Origin: Sporichthyaceae bacterium
Lineage (GTDB): Bacteria; Actinomycetota; Actinomycetes; Sporichthyales; Sporichthyaceae
Direction: 5' to 3'
Assembly: GCA_036269075.1 (NCBI GenBank)
Contig: DATASX010000015.1
Span: 1-64,000, forward strand
DNA length: 64,000 nt
Under the pieces are notes generated by a model. The model worked only from the letters and a program-made list of their open reading frames with translations. It was not told the DNA's origin and did not search any database. Made by a program: the position numbers and the translations under genes. Positions 49,918 through 57,499 of the stretch are shown here, one piece after another. How positions within the stretch are numbered: the stretch's first letter is position 1; every line of letters begins with the position of its first letter.

Positions 49918-50005
49918 GACTCCCCGCGCACCTACCAGAGCCCACCTACCCTTGCTGCCTTCCGGCCCTGGGGGGGTTCGGCGAGATGGCACCACGCGGG
50001 GAGCC
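49918..50005 (-). ncRNA. ffs: Signal recognition particle RNA (4.5S, small bacterial type)
   Basis: On the minus strand the conserved Ffh-binding core reads GGGCCGGAAGGCAGCAAGGG with its GGAA tetraloop. The ends GGCTCCCCGCG (5', near 50005) and CGCGGGGAGTC (3', near 49918) pair as the terminal helix. Length about 88-100 nt fits the short SRP RNA without Alu domain. Its position before dnaX is common in actinobacteria. Ends are approximate. Confidence 0.92.
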
Positions 50006-50073
50006 GAGGGAGAGTCTACAAGCGATCGAGCCGTGATCGGAGCCCCGTCGGCCGCCCGCGATACGCTTGCCGC

Positions 50074-50158
50074 GGAGGATTCGCCTAGTGGCCTAGGGCG
50101 CACGCTTGGAAAGCGTGTTGGGGGAAACCCCTCACGAGTTCAAATCTCGTATCCTCCG
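50074..50158 (+). tRNA. tRNA-Ser (GGA)
   Basis: Acceptor GGAGGAT with ATCCTCC, discriminator G at 50158, no encoded CCA. Anticodon loop TTGGAAA gives anticodon GGA. A long variable arm (TTGGGGGAAACCCCTCA) marks class II, as expected for serine. T loop GTTCAAATC. Confidence 0.95.
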
Positions 50159-50170
50159 CGGCACCGATGG

Positions 50171-50201
50171 GCGGCTCGTGCTCGGGAAGAGCACGAGCCG
50201 C
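50171..50201 (+). terminator. Terminator after tRNA-Ser
   Basis: Perfect 13-bp stem GCGGCTCGTGCTC with GAGCACGAGCCGC, loop GGGAA, followed by TTCGGTT. 12 bp past the tRNA. Confidence 0.88.
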
Positions 50202-50688
50202 TTCGGTTCCGCCCTCGGGTCCCCGGCCACGGTCTCCAGCGGATACCCAGGCAGGACGAAGTTCTCCCGAGCAGCGCGGGGTACCGGATGCGGACCAACC
50301 CATGAGTCCCATCACCGCACGGTCCGGGACACCGAGCAGCAGCGCCGTGGCCGCGGTGTGGCGGTCGGGCGTCGTGCAGCCGACTGGTGCGCAGGTCCGC
50401 CCGGCTGAGCCATGCCGTGTGCGCGCCCGATCCCGAGATCGACCGGCCGCTCCGCAGGAGCAAGACGCGTGGGGCTTGGAGATCGGGAAGGCCTTGCCGC
50501 TAACGGCAGGCCGATGCGCTCCGTGGGTGCGATCGTCCTGCCAGTCGGCAGTGTGGGCCGACCCCGGGAGGAGGAAGTGCAGTATCTCCTGGAGCAGGGC
50601 GCCGTCGGGGTCGGGGAACTTCCGCCCGCAGGCCCGCGACCCGCGATCGCGCTGTCAGGCACGGGATGGCCGGCTTGCTCCACACCCG
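50202..50688. other. Gene-free stretch after tRNA-Ser
   Basis: About 490 bp in which no frame shows motifs or a good ribosome-binding site. Could be degraded DNA at the left edge of the TetR-controlled cluster. No repeat of the tRNA 3' end was noticed further right. Confidence 0.4.
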
Positions 50689-50727
50689 TCGGACCAGGCG
50701 CGGAGCCGAGCTCCGCGCCTGGTCCGA
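50689..50727 (-). terminator. Terminator of the SDR gene
   Basis: Perfect 18-bp stem (50689-50706 with 50710-50727, core GGACCAGGCGCGGAGC) and a 3-nt loop CGA, directly adjacent to the SDR stop codon at 50728-50730. No T tract. Confidence 0.85.
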
Positions 50728-51474
50728 TCAGTTGGCGGTGTGGCCGCCGTCGACGTTGAGGACGTGGCCGGTGATGTAAGAGGCTTCGTCCGACGCGATG
50801 AACACGATCGCCTCGGCAACCTCCGCCGAGAGGCCCAGGCGCTCCATCGGAACCTGCGCTGCCAGAGCAGCCTTGTTCTCCGGGGTGCCCGTGAAGCGGG
50901 TCAACATGGCGGTGTCCGTCGGACCAGGTGCCACCGCGTTCACCCGGATCCCCGACTTCGCTGTCTCCAGCGCCACAGACTTGGTGATGCCTTCGACCGC
51001 GTGCTTGCTGCCGACGTAGACCGAGGCCCCCGCCGCTCCTTCGTGCCCGTAGGTGGAGGAGATGTTGACGATGCTGCCGCTGCCCTGTGGCTGCATCACG
51101 CGCACCTGGTGCTTCATGCTCAGGAGGACGCCCAGCACGTTGGTGTCGAAGGTCGCGGCATAGGTCTCCGCGGTCTGATCCAGAATCGGGCCAACCTGGC
51201 CCTCGGTGCCGGCGTTGTTCACCGCGACATCGAGTCGGCCAAACCGTGCGACGGTCTGATCGACCAGAGCGCGGACGTCATCCTCCTTGCGGACGTCGGC
51301 GTTGATGAACTCCGCTTCCGTGCCGAACGACCGCAGCTCCTCGGCGAGCTCCTTGCCGGCGTCATCACGCCGACCGGAAACCACCACGTTCGCGCCCTTC
51401 TTGGCGAAGGCGATCGCGGTGGCACGGCCGATGCCGCTGAGCCCCCCGGTGATGAGTACCACGGGCTTGTCCAT
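50728..51474 (-). CDS. Short-chain dehydrogenase/reductase
   Basis: 248 aa classical SDR. Cofactor loop TGGLSGIGRATA; the Arg pair in VSGRRDD suggests NADP preference is possible. Structural NNAG, catalytic Ser in IVNISS, and YVGSK (Tyr/Lys) are all present, and the C-terminus YITGHVLNVDGG is typical. ATG 51474 has AGGAG 6 bases upstream. Divergent from the hydrolase-TetR operon, with two TetR-type operators in between, so expression probably follows the same signal. Substrate unknown. Confidence 0.93.
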   Translation of the reverse strand: MDKPVVLITGGLSGIGRATAIAFAKKGANVVVSGRRDDAGKELAEELRSFGTEAEFINADVRKEDDVRALVDQTVARFGRLDVAVNNAGTEGQVGPILDQTAETYAATFDTNVLGVLLSMKHQVRVMQPQGSGSIVNISSTYGHEGAAGASVYVGSKHAVEGITKSVALETAKSGIRVNAVAPGPTDTAMLTRFTGTPENKAALAAQVPMERLGLSAEVAEAIVFIASDEASYITGHVLNVDGGHTAN

Positions 51475-51527
51475 GTCCAGCTCCTGTCAGGTGGGTGGCC
51501 CCGAGCGGGACGCCCGGTCACCGTAAG

Positions 51528-51544
51528 GTAGACCGGTCGGACTA
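51528..51544 (-). promoter_or_regulatory. TetR-type operator A (SDR side)
   Basis: Read on the minus strand: CCGACCGGTCTAC, sharing the GACYGGTCT core with operators at 51628 and 53316. Lies 54 bp upstream of the SDR start. Confidence 0.6.
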
Positions 51545-51627
51545 GTCGGGTATTCCCCCAAGAGGGTTGAGTTTAAAGGAGAACTAGGCCGCTCTGGCCG
51601 ACATCAGCCGTGTTCGCTTTACATAAA

Positions 51628-51644
51628 CAGACTGGTCTGTCTAC
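51628..51644 (+). promoter_or_regulatory. TetR-type operator B (hydrolase side)
   Basis: CAGACTGGTCTGTCTAC: arms CAGAC/GTCTG around TG, with the GACYGGTCT core. 43 bp upstream of the hydrolase ATG at 51687. Similar to operators of the LmrA/YxaF group of TetR regulators (family knowledge). Confidence 0.65.
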
Positions 51645-51686
51645 TATCTCGCCACGTCGAATGATCTGGTCACGCGAAGGGTAACG

Positions 51687-52532
51687 ATGGCAGTCCACAG
51701 ACACGACACAGCACCTACCGAGTTCATCGGGGCGAACGGAATTCGATTCGCCTACCGGCGCTTCGGGGCCGAGGACGGCGTGCCCATGCTGTTCACCCAG
51801 CACTTCATGGGCAACCTCGATGACCATGACTCGGCGTTGACCGACGCCTTCGCGGCGGACCGCGAGGTCGTCCTCTTCAACAACGCGGGGGTCGCGTCGT
51901 CCACGGGCACCACCCCGGACACGATCGAGCAAACCGCGCGGGACACCGCGGCATTCATAGACGCGTTGGGTCTCCACACGGTCGACGTGCTCGGGCATTC
52001 GATGGGTGGACTCGTCGCTCAGCAACTGGCCTTCGACCGCCCGGAACTGGTGCGTCGGCTCGTCCTGGTGGGCACCGCGCCGCGGGGTGGCGTGGGCGTC
52101 GGCGAACTGCCGCCGGAAACGAGAGCCCTCTTCTTCAAGCAATACGAGCACCAGGAGGAGATGTGGCTGCCGATCCTGTTCTCCCCGTCCGAGGCCAGCC
52201 AGGCCGCCGGCCGCGCCTACCTGGCGCGGATGATGGCCCGACAGGACCGCGACGCGGCCGTCTCGATGGAGACGGTGCAGGCGCAAGCCGAGGCCATCGC
52301 CGCGTACGGCGCGCAGAAGGACGAGACCTACGCCCACCTGAAGGGGCTGCATCAGCCGACGCTGGTCGTCAACGGGAACGACGACAAGATCATCCCCACG
52401 ATCAACTCCTACCTGCTGCAGCAGCACGCCCCGAACGCGCAGCTGATCCTTTACCCCGACGCCAACCACGGTGCGCATCACCAATATCCGGGCCTGTTCG
52501 TTCACCACACCAAGTTGTTCCTCGACGCGTAG
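51687..52532 (+). CDS. Alpha/beta hydrolase, TetR-regulated
   Basis: 281 aa. GHSMGGL holds the nucleophile, VNGNDDKIIP the acid and DANHGAHHQYP the histidine; the N-terminal IRFAYRRFG and LFNNAGVASSTG are typical of the haloperoxidase/esterase-like branch often controlled by TetR. ATG 51687. The VOC gene follows 11 bp later. Probably first gene of a four-gene operon ending in the regulator. Confidence 0.88.
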   Translation: MAVHRHDTAPTEFIGANGIRFAYRRFGAEDGVPMLFTQHFMGNLDDHDSALTDAFAADREVVLFNNAGVASSTGTTPDTIEQTARDTAAFIDALGLHTVDVLGHSMGGLVAQQLAFDRPELVRRLVLVGTAPRGGVGVGELPPETRALFFKQYEHQEEMWLPILFSPSEASQAAGRAYLARMMARQDRDAAVSMETVQAQAEAIAAYGAQKDETYAHLKGLHQPTLVVNGNDDKIIPTINSYLLQQHAPNAQLILYPDANHGAHHQYPGLFVHHTKLFLDA

Positions 52533-52543
52533 GGGGCGGATTC

Positions 52544-52900
52544 ATGGGCAACACCATCTACGGCCTGAGCATCGACGCGGCCGACGCGGCCGCCCTCGCC
52601 GGCTTTTGGGCCGAAGCACTGGGCCGCCAGGTCGCCGCCGGCGCCACCGAGGGGTACGCGGAGGTCACGATCGACGCGACCAGCGTGTCCGTGCCACGCC
52701 TGTTGTTCCACCAGGTACCCGAAGCCAAGGCCGCCAAGAACCGGCTGCACCTGGATCTGATCGCCGCCGACCGGGATGCCGAGATCGGGCGACTTACCGG
52801 ACTCGGGGCCACCCGGATCCGTGATGTCGAGGTGGGCGGCACCCAATGGACCACGCTGGCCGACCCGGAAGGCAACGAATTCGACCTCGTCCGCGGCTGA
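52544..52900 (+). CDS. VOC (glyoxalase-like) family protein
   Basis: 118 aa single-domain VOC protein. YGLSIDAADAAALAGFWAEAL start, RLHLDLIAADRDAEI middle and LADPEGNEFDLVRG end are classical. Might bind a metal or a small hydrophobic or antibiotic-like compound. ATG 52544 after AGGGGGCGGA, 11 bp behind the hydrolase. Confidence 0.88.
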   Translation: MGNTIYGLSIDAADAAALAGFWAEALGRQVAAGATEGYAEVTIDATSVSVPRLLFHQVPEAKAAKNRLHLDLIAADRDAEIGRLTGLGATRIRDVEVGGTQWTTLADPEGNEFDLVRG

Positions 52901-52942
52901 CATCGCGCACGGACGTTCGCCCACAAGCAGGCAGGAACGGCA

Positions 52943-53314
52943 TTGACCCAACAGATCAAGATCCCTGACGCAACCCACTCGATCACTATCGACGCCGACG
53001 CGGTCCGCGTTGTCGTCCGCGTGGGAGACAGCGTGGTGGCAACTACCAGCGACGCGCTGATCCTGCGCGAAGCCGGGTACCCGCCGGTGCACTACGTGCC
53101 CCTCGAGGACGTCATTCCCGGCGTACTCCGCGCCAACGCTTCCAGCAGCTACTGCCCTTACAAGGGCGAGGCCTCCTACTACGACATCGTGCTGCCCGAC
53201 GGCAGAGACCTGCCGGCCGCGGTCTGGACGTACCGGAGTCCCTACCCGGCGGTTGCCGCGATCGCGGGCCGGGTGGCCTTCTACACTGACCGCGTTCAGC
53301 TGGAGGCGCAGTAG
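52943..53314 (+). CDS. DUF427 family protein
   Basis: 123 aa. The DUF427 signature YCPYKGEASYYD, preceded by YVPLEDV and followed by AAVWTYRSPYPAV. TTG 52943 with AGGAA 6 bases upstream is used as start; no ATG or GTG fits the family N-terminus. Small soluble protein of unknown function, often next to hydrolases and oxidoreductases. Confidence 0.88.
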   Translation: MTQQIKIPDATHSITIDADAVRVVVRVGDSVVATTSDALILREAGYPPVHYVPLEDVIPGVLRANASSSYCPYKGEASYYDIVLPDGRDLPAAVWTYRSPYPAVAAIAGRVAFYTDRVQLEAQ

Positions 53315-53315
53315 G

Positions 53316-53332
53316 GTGACCGGTCTGTCTGA
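53316..53332 (+). promoter_or_regulatory. TetR-type operator C (before the regulator)
   Basis: GTGACCGGTCTGTCTGA, nearly identical to operator B over GGTCTGTCT. 21 bp upstream of the TetR ATG, implying autoregulation. Confidence 0.65.
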
Positions 53333-53352
53333 AGGGAACAAAGGGACCAGCA

Positions 53353-53940
53353 ATGCCGAAGACGGAGGTCGCCAAACCGTCCGCCCGTGAGCGCCTCCTC
53401 GCCGCCGCCGACGAGCTGTTCTATCGGGAGGGCGTACAAACCGTCGGCATCGAACGCATCATCAATCATGCGGGGGTCGCCAAGGCCTCGCTCTACCACT
53501 CCTTCGGCAGCAAGGAAGAGCTGGTCCTTGCCTACCTCGAACGCCGTCACACCAACCTCGCCGCGCGGATAGAACGGGCGCTGACGCGTTTTCGCAGCCC
53601 CCGCGGACGATTGCTCGGCGTCTTCGACGCCCTGGGCGAGCTGTTCACCGATCCTGAATTCAATGGGTGCGCGTTCGAGATGGCCAGCGCCGAGGCCACG
53701 CCCGGCGGTTCCGTGGCGAACGTCGCCGAGGCGTACCGGACATGGGTGCGCACCTTGTTCACCACCCTGGCCACCGAGGCCGGGGTGGCCGACCCCGACG
53801 CCCTTGCCAGGGAATTGCACCTCCTGTACGACGGCGCCGGGCTGTCGGCGCGAATGGACCATGACCCCACAGCGGCCACTACGGCCAAGGCCGCGGCCAC
53901 GGTGTTGTTCGACGCGGCCCCCAAGGCGAAACCGGCCTGA
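53353..53940 (+). CDS. TetR family transcriptional regulator (LmrA/YxaF-like)
   Basis: 195 aa. N-terminal helix-turn-helix: ERLLAAADELFYREGVQTVG, then HAGVAKASLYHSFGSKEEL. The C-terminal part with FNGCAFEMASAEATPGG resembles the LmrA/YxaF ligand domain. ATG 53353 with AAGGGA upstream. Three sites with the core GACYGGTCT, one before this gene and two in the SDR/hydrolase gap, make it the likely repressor of the SDR gene, the hydrolase-VOC-DUF427 operon and itself. Ligand unknown. Confidence 0.93.
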   Translation: MPKTEVAKPSARERLLAAADELFYREGVQTVGIERIINHAGVAKASLYHSFGSKEELVLAYLERRHTNLAARIERALTRFRSPRGRLLGVFDALGELFTDPEFNGCAFEMASAEATPGGSVANVAEAYRTWVRTLFTTLATEAGVADPDALARELHLLYDGAGLSARMDHDPTAATTAKAAATVLFDAAPKAKPA

Positions 53941-53945
53941 CCACT

Positions 53946-53972
53946 CCCGAGCCCGCCGTCCGGCGGTACGGG
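53946..53972. terminator. Hairpin between convergent TetR and secreted-protein genes
   Basis: Inner stem CCGCCG / TC / CGGCGG, extended by CCCG (53946-53949) with CGGG (53969-53972) across a small bulge. Lies between the two stop codons. Confidence 0.5.
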
Positions 53973-53975
53973 TGA

Positions 53976-55190
53976 TCAGCCCTTGCTGTTCAGCTTGTTC
54001 AGCAGGTGGTTCACGTCGTGCAGGCGGGCGTGCAGGTGCGTCATCGCCGAAGTGCTGCGCAGCAGGCCGCCCAGCGTCGGGTCGTCGGCAACGGTCGCCG
54101 GGTCGGTGAGGTCCATCAGGGAGTCCAACGACGCGTTGTGCAGGTGGGTGATCGGGTTGTGCGGGTGGATGTGCGCGTACTGGGCGGCGCCGCTCTCGAA
54201 GGCCATCACCAGGCGACCGTGGTAGTTGACGATGTCCTCGGGCATGGACGGGAGCCAGACGCAGGAGACCGGGCGCGCCGGGGCGTCGCGGTCGACCACG
54301 GTCAGCCAGCCGCGGCCGGTGCCGTTGTCCGAGGAGAAGATGAACTTGTCCCCGGTGGCCACCATGCCCTGCGCCCGCGGCGGGACCGCCCACGGACCCG
54401 CCACCGGCTTGAGGCGACCGGAGTCGGTCAGCCGGTAGCGATACATGGTCCCGTGGTCCGGGTTGCCATGGTTACCGGTGTACATCGAGTCGCCGACAGC
54501 GGTCATGAAGTCGGTGGCGTGGACGTCCTGGCGGGGGCCGTCCGCCTTCAGGTACGGCTTCGCACCGCCGTTGATCGCCTCGCGCATCGCGGCGCGCAGA
54601 CTGCTGATGCGGTAGGGGGTGACGGTCGGTGAGCCCGGGTGCGGCCACGGGTTGTCGCCGGTGAACAGCCACTGCCCGAGGAAGGCCATGCCGCCCAGGT
54701 GCGAGGAGGCGACCCGGACCGTGCCGAGCACGTCGTGGTTGTCCGGGTCGATGCCGACCAGGTAGGCGTCCTCGTGATTGCGGTACTCACCGAGCAGCAG
54801 CATGTCGTGCCCGTTGCCGTCCCAGTCGGACCAGGTGGCCAACGACTGCGGCACGCGGCTGCTCAGGTACGGCATTGCCGTGCCGCTGCGGAAGACCTTG
54901 TCGTACAAGGCCGAGACCGACAGCCCCGGGTAGTTGTTGTCCGAACCGCGGAACTGCGAGCTGTCGCAGCGTGGTCCGTGCGAGTGCTCCTCGGTCGCCA
55001 CCTGCTTGCCGGTGGTGAGCACGACACCGAGCAACGACCGGACCGGTGCTACGGCCGGGTTGGGCGCAGTGTCGCCGACCGGCGCCGCGGCCCGCTCCGC
55101 CGCCGAGGCGTTGCCCGCAGTCAGGACACCGGTGATGAACACACCGGAAAAGGCAACCGCTCCCACGACCGGCCGCAGACGTCGATCCAT
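53976..55190 (-). CDS. Secreted protein, probable beta-propeller
   Basis: 404 aa from ATG 55190. Signal peptide RRLRPVVGAVAFSGVFITGV, cleaved near ASAAE. The mature part has repeated strand-turn units with Asp/Asn/Gly turns (DWDGNGHDMLLLGEYRNHED, GIDPDNHDVLGTVRVA, VGDSMYTGNHG, DKFIFSSDNGTGRGWLTVVD) consistent with a propeller, and a His-rich C-terminal part (HIHPHNPITHLHNA, THLHARLHDVNHL) that could bind metal. No family named. Monocistronic. Confidence 0.7.
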   Translation of the reverse strand: MDRRLRPVVGAVAFSGVFITGVLTAGNASAAERAAAPVGDTAPNPAVAPVRSLLGVVLTTGKQVATEEHSHGPRCDSSQFRGSDNNYPGLSVSALYDKVFRSGTAMPYLSSRVPQSLATWSDWDGNGHDMLLLGEYRNHEDAYLVGIDPDNHDVLGTVRVASSHLGGMAFLGQWLFTGDNPWPHPGSPTVTPYRISSLRAAMREAINGGAKPYLKADGPRQDVHATDFMTAVGDSMYTGNHGNPDHGTMYRYRLTDSGRLKPVAGPWAVPPRAQGMVATGDKFIFSSDNGTGRGWLTVVDRDAPARPVSCVWLPSMPEDIVNYHGRLVMAFESGAAQYAHIHPHNPITHLHNASLDSLMDLTDPATVADDPTLGGLLRSTSAMTHLHARLHDVNHLLNKLNSKG

Positions 55191-55510
55191 GTGCTCTTCA
55201 CCTCGTGACTGTCCGGGGGGCGGCACCGACGTCGGCACCGTTTGGTCGCCTTGATCGTCGCAATGTCGTCAATCCGGCGATATGCACTTTTGTGAAACCC
55301 GGACCCGGAATGCACCGAATTCACCCGGTGTTGGTACAGGTCTCGCCGGGCGGTTGCTCGTCGGGCCTGGTCAGCGCCGTTTCGGCCGGAATCCCTGCCG
55401 CACAACGGTTGCGGGGCCGCGCGAGTCCTTTTCGGGGCATATGGCGAATCGGGCTGCGGCGTTGACCAAGTCTTGCGCCACCCACGACGGCAGCGCCCGC
55501 CAAAGATCGG
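55191..55510. other. Intergenic, nothing recognised
   Basis: About 320 bp upstream of the secreted-protein gene and downstream of the ABC exporter. A somewhat AT-richer patch at 55255-55315 may hold the secreted gene's promoter. No gene, repeat or RNA noticed. Confidence 0.4.
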
Positions 55511-57499
55511 CTAGGCCGGGTCGGCGGCCGGTCGGGCGAACTGGGCGGAGTGCAGCCCGGCGTAGACCCCGGCGCGCTCGAGCAGTTCGGCATGCTTGCC
55601 CTGCTCGACGATGCGGCCGTCCTGCATGACCAGGATCAGGTCGGCGTCGCGGATCGTGGACAGCCGGTGGGCGATGACAAAACTGGTCCGCCCGGCCCGC
55701 AGCGAGGCGGTGCCTTGCTGGATCAACAGCTCGGTCCGGCTGTCGACGAAGCTGGTCGCCTCGTCCAGCACGAGGATCGCCGGGTCGGCCAGGAACGCGC
55801 GGGCGATCGTGACCAGCTGCCGCTCGCCGGCCGACAGCGCGGCCTCGTCGGGGTCCAGGACGGTGTCGTAGCCGCCGGGGAGCGTGCGCACGAAATGGTC
55901 GACGTGGGTGGCCTTCGCGGCGGCGACGATCTGCTCGCGGGTCGCGGCCGGGACGCCGTAGGCGATGTTCTCGGCGATCGTCCCGGAGAACAGCCAGGTG
56001 TCCTGCAGGACCATGCCGATGTGCGCCCGCAGCGTCCCGCGCGGCATCGCGGCGATGTCCTGCCCGTCGAGCAGGATCCGGCCGCTGTCGAGCTCGTAGA
56101 AGCGCATGAGCAGGTTGACCAGAGTGGTCTTGCCCGCGCCGGTGGGCCCGACGATCGCCACCGTCCGCCCCGGCTCGACCGACAGGGACAGCCCCTCGAT
56201 CAGCGGGACGTCCGGGTTGTAGCGGAACGAGGCCGCCTCGAAGGCCACCCGGCCGCGGACTGCCCCGCCGGCCGCAAGCGGCGCCGGGTCGGGGCTCTGC
56301 TCGGCGGCGTCCAGGAACTCGAAGACCCGCTCGGCCGAGGCGACCCCGGACTGGAGCAGGTTCGCCATCGACGCCACCTGGATCACCGGCTGGTTGAACT
56401 GCCGGGAGTACTGGACGAACGCCTGCACCTGACCCAGCGTCAGCACGCCGGAGGAGACGCGCAGCCCGCCGACGACCGCGACCAGCACGTAGCCGATGTT
56501 GCCGACGAAGGTCATCGCGGGCTGGATGAATCCGGAGATGAACTGGGCCCGGTAGGCCGACCGGTAGAGCGCCTCGTTGTGCACCGCGAACGCCGCGGCC
56601 GACTCCGGCGCCCGGCCGAAGGCCTTCACCAACGCGTGACCGGTGTAGGTCTCCTCGATGTGCCCGTTGAGCCGTCCGGTGCTCGCCCACTGCTTGACGA
56701 ACTGCGGCTGCGCGCGCCGGCCGATGAACCGGGCGGAGGTGATCGAGATCGGCACGCTGACCAGCGCCACCAGCGCCAGCAGCGGGGAGATCCAGAACAT
56801 CATCGCCAGCACGCCGATGATCGTCAGCAGCGAGGTGAACAGCTGGCTCATCGTCTGCGCCAGGGTCTGGGCGACGTTGTCGATGTCGTTGGTGGCCCGG
56901 GAGAGCACCTCGCCGCGCGGTTGGCCGTCGAAGTAGGACAACGGCAGCCGCGAGAGCTTCGCGGCGGCGTCGCGGCGCAGGCGGAAGACCATGTGCTGGA
57001 CGCTGTAGGTGACCAGGCGTCCCTGGATCAGCGTCAGGCAGAAGGCGCCGAGGTAGACGGCCATCGTGATGCCCAGGATGTGCGCCACCGCGGTGAAGTC
57101 CACGCCCTGGCCGGGCCGCACTGGGACGTTGCCGATCAGGTCGGCGGTGTTGCCGTGGCCCGAGGCCCGCAGGTCGGCGATCGCCTGCGCCTTGCTGACC
57201 CCGGCCGGAAGGTGCTTGCCGATCAGCCCGGCGAAAACCAGGTCGGTGACCCGACCGAGCAGCCGCGGGCCCTCCACGGTCAACGCCACCGAGCCGACGC
57301 CGCACAACCCGGCCACGAGCAGCATCGCCCGCTCCGGGCGCAGCATCCGGATCAGCCGCAGCGCCGATGGCCCGAACGACATGGACTTCTCGCCCGGCAG
57401 CGCCGCTGCCATCACGGCCCCGGGCCCGAACCGCGCCCCGGCGCCCGGGTTGCCCGGCATCCGCCGTGGCGCCGCCGCCGGCGGGCGTTGCCCGCTCAT
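55511..57499 (-). CDS. ABC exporter half, catalytically competent subunit
   Basis: 662 aa. About 40-residue polar N-terminal extension, six transmembrane helices (about 55-370), then an ATPase with GPTGAGKTT, Q-loop MVLQDTWLFSG, signature LSAGERQ and Walker B ILVLDEATS with the catalytic Glu. An insertion after TM1 (about residues 100-135, IADLRASGHGNTADLIGN) resembles the MDLB/PglK-like multidrug subgroup. Start overlaps the partner's stop (ATGA), so the two form a heterodimeric exporter. Cargo not known; drug or lipid likely. Confidence 0.93.
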   Translation of the reverse strand: MSGQRPPAAAPRRMPGNPGAGARFGPGAVMAAALPGEKSMSFGPSALRLIRMLRPERAMLLVAGLCGVGSVALTVEGPRLLGRVTDLVFAGLIGKHLPAGVSKAQAIADLRASGHGNTADLIGNVPVRPGQGVDFTAVAHILGITMAVYLGAFCLTLIQGRLVTYSVQHMVFRLRRDAAAKLSRLPLSYFDGQPRGEVLSRATNDIDNVAQTLAQTMSQLFTSLLTIIGVLAMMFWISPLLALVALVSVPISITSARFIGRRAQPQFVKQWASTGRLNGHIEETYTGHALVKAFGRAPESAAAFAVHNEALYRSAYRAQFISGFIQPAMTFVGNIGYVLVAVVGGLRVSSGVLTLGQVQAFVQYSRQFNQPVIQVASMANLLQSGVASAERVFEFLDAAEQSPDPAPLAAGGAVRGRVAFEAASFRYNPDVPLIEGLSLSVEPGRTVAIVGPTGAGKTTLVNLLMRFYELDSGRILLDGQDIAAMPRGTLRAHIGMVLQDTWLFSGTIAENIAYGVPAATREQIVAAAKATHVDHFVRTLPGGYDTVLDPDEAALSAGERQLVTIARAFLADPAILVLDEATSFVDSRTELLIQQGTASLRAGRTSFVIAHRLSTIRDADLILVMQDGRIVEQGKHAELLERAGVYAGLHSAQFARPAADPA

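Noticed and set aside
52163-52543. Upstream extension of the VOC gene
   Set aside because: Overlaps the hydrolase gene in another frame; the ATG at 52544 has a good ribosome-binding site and the family N-terminus.
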